The notes under the pieces: generated by a model
Told to the model about the DNA's origin: nothing
Databases searched by the model: none
The model's input: only the letters and a program-made list of their open reading frames with translations
In this document: positions 4,261 to 5,271 of the stretch, in pieces
Position numbering within the stretch: the stretch's first letter is position 1
Layout of the letters: each line of letters begins with the position of its first letter
Made by a program: the position numbers and the translations under genes
Assembly (NCBI GenBank): GCA_017935825.1
Contig: JAGBGW010000231.1
Coordinates: 1 to 5,271 of the forward strand
Reading direction: 5' to 3'
Length of the DNA: 5,271 bases
Origin: Clostridia bacterium
Lineage (GTDB): Bacteria > Bacillota > Clostridia > Christensenellales > Maliibacteriaceae

Positions 4261-5271
4261 TTACAGCGTTGAAAGCAGCTGCCGCGGCTTTCTTCTGATG
4301 ATGGGCATACAGCAGGAAACGGTGATCAGCAGCGTTGCCGCAGTACCCGCAGCAAAGCACAGCAGAAGATCCGCTGCTTTCAGTTCCACCGTCAGTGTAT
4401 CGGGCGAATAGTCGGGCACCGTCAGGAAGGGATCGTCATTGTCGAAGGTGGTGCCCCAGACGTTGGTTGCCTTTTCGTACTGCTCGTCATTGACGCCGCC
4501 GTCATCGTTGGCAGTGATGGAATACAGGAAGTTGCCCGTCTTATCCACGGTTGCAACGGTCACAAGTCCTGCACCCACCAGAGCAACGGAGAGGATCAGC
4601 AGCATTTCCACCAGCAGCTGTCCCAGGATGCACTTCCTGGAAACGCCAAGAGAAAGCAGGATGCCCAGCTCCTTCTTTCGTGTCTGGAACCAGATTTTCA
4701 GCACGAACCGCAAAATCAGCAGCACTGCCATAGCGATCGCCGCGCACAGCACCGTCATCACGCCCCGCATGGCGCGCAGGGGCTGGATGGAGGCGGCATA
4801 GGAGGGGTTGGCAAGATCCACATCGAAGACGCTCATATCCACGATGTCGATGGCACGCACCTGCGCCATGATGTCCTCCAGCTTGGCGGGATCGTCCACG
4901 TAGAAGATCAGTTCGCCGCCGATTTTGTCCTCGGGGCTTGCCTCGTCGGACATTTCCTCAATGCGGCGGTGGATATGCTGCATGGTGGTGATGTCGCAGA
5001 ACATCTGGTTTTCGATCATGCGGTCCTCGTTGGCATGCATGATGGTATCCACGGGACCGTGGGGCACGAACAGACCCACGATCTCCAGTTCATAGATATC
5101 CCAGTATGCATCCAGACCGCCGGTGCCGTCCAGCGTAACCTGCAGGGTTCTTCCCTCGATGGTGTCGCCGATGGAAAGATCGTTACGCTGTGCCAAATCC
5201 TTGGAAATGACCACGCAGCCCACGTCGTCGGGCTGCACATGGCGGCCTTCCACCAGCTCCACCGAGCCGCG
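4261..5271 (-). CDS. ABC transporter permease, MacB/FtsX type, C-terminal part, cut by window edge
   Basis: 336 residues and the stop are visible; the frame is open through the window edge, so the N-terminus and first membrane helix are missing. The visible start is a MacB-like extracytoplasmic domain (about residues 1-165, with VELVEGRHV and LSIGDTIEG, typical of MacB_PCD). It is followed by an FtsX domain: a membrane helix at about 168-193, the cytoplasmic motif RKKELGILLSLGVSRK (198-213), a second helix at about 217-238 and a third at about 300-323, ending in RRKPRQLLSTL. Such permeases pair with a separate ABC ATPase and mostly drive mechanotransmission, lipoprotein or peptide export rather than uptake. 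The loop between the last two helices is about 60 residues and acidic (NDDGG, DNDDPF), longer than in typical MacB. A GTG at 5262 is in frame but has no ribosome site and lies within the conserved domain, so it is not taken as the start. The substrate is unknown. Confidence 0.87.
   Translation of the reverse strand, partial: RGSVELVEGRHVQPDDVGCVVISKDLAQRNDLSIGDTIEGRTLQVTLDGTGGLDAYWDIYELEIVGLFVPHGPVDTIMHANEDRMIENQMFCDITTMQHIHRRIEEMSDEASPEDKIGGELIFYVDDPAKLEDIMAQVRAIDIVDMSVFDVDLANPSYAASIQPLRAMRGVMTVLCAAIAMAVLLILRFVLKIWFQTRKKELGILLSLGVSRKCILGQLLVEMLLILSVALVGAGLVTVATVDKTGNFLYSITANDDGGVNDEQYEKATNVWGTTFDNDDPFLTVPDYSPDTLTVELKAADLLLCFAAGTAATLLITVSCCMPIIRRKPRQLLSTL

Overview
The window looks like a stretch of chromosome from a low-to-mid GC Firmicute, most likely a gut-type Clostridia (Oscillospiraceae/Ruminococcaceae-like). 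The evidence is GGAGG-type Shine-Dalgarno sites in front of four of the visible starts or reading blocks, TATAAT promoters with A/T-rich upstream DNA, a bacterial class I mannose-6-phosphate isomerase, and intergenic regions full of small GC-rich palindromes. The taxonomic call is inference; no rRNA or species marker is present.

Layout. Positions 1-1465 (minus strand) hold a two-gene operon. It is transcribed from a TATAAT promoter near 1500 through a PHP-domain metallophosphoesterase (521-1465) into a four-carbon acid sugar kinase of the DUF1537 family (1-493, cut by the window edge). A long divergent intergenic region (1466-2007) holds that promoter, one palindromic repeat, simple-sequence tracts, a perfect 14-bp operator-like palindrome, and the promoter of the plus-strand gene manA (2008-3105). 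manA is followed by about 660 bp without a gene (3106-3766). This holds a long inverted repeat, a strong intrinsic terminator at 3327-3363, an array of small hairpins separated by ATGAATT, a cluster of five CGTAG/CTACG-flanked palindromes, and a second, probably bidirectional, terminator at 3728-3765. The minus strand then carries a VOC/glyoxalase-fold protein (3767-4153) with its own extended -10 promoter, and upstream of it the C-terminal two thirds or so of an FtsX/MacB-type ABC transporter permease (4261-5271, N-terminus outside the window).

How the genes work together. ManA links mannose-6-phosphate to fructose-6-phosphate. The DUF1537 kinase phosphorylates C4 sugar acids, and the PHP protein is a probable small-molecule or oligonucleotide phosphoesterase co-transcribed with it. 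The left half therefore looks like peripheral carbohydrate metabolism. The VOC protein and ABC permease are not obviously linked to it. No mobile element gene, phage gene, CRISPR array or RNA gene was recognised. The most unusual content is the structured repeat DNA between manA and the VOC gene, where stem sequences differ from copy to copy while both arms stay complementary.
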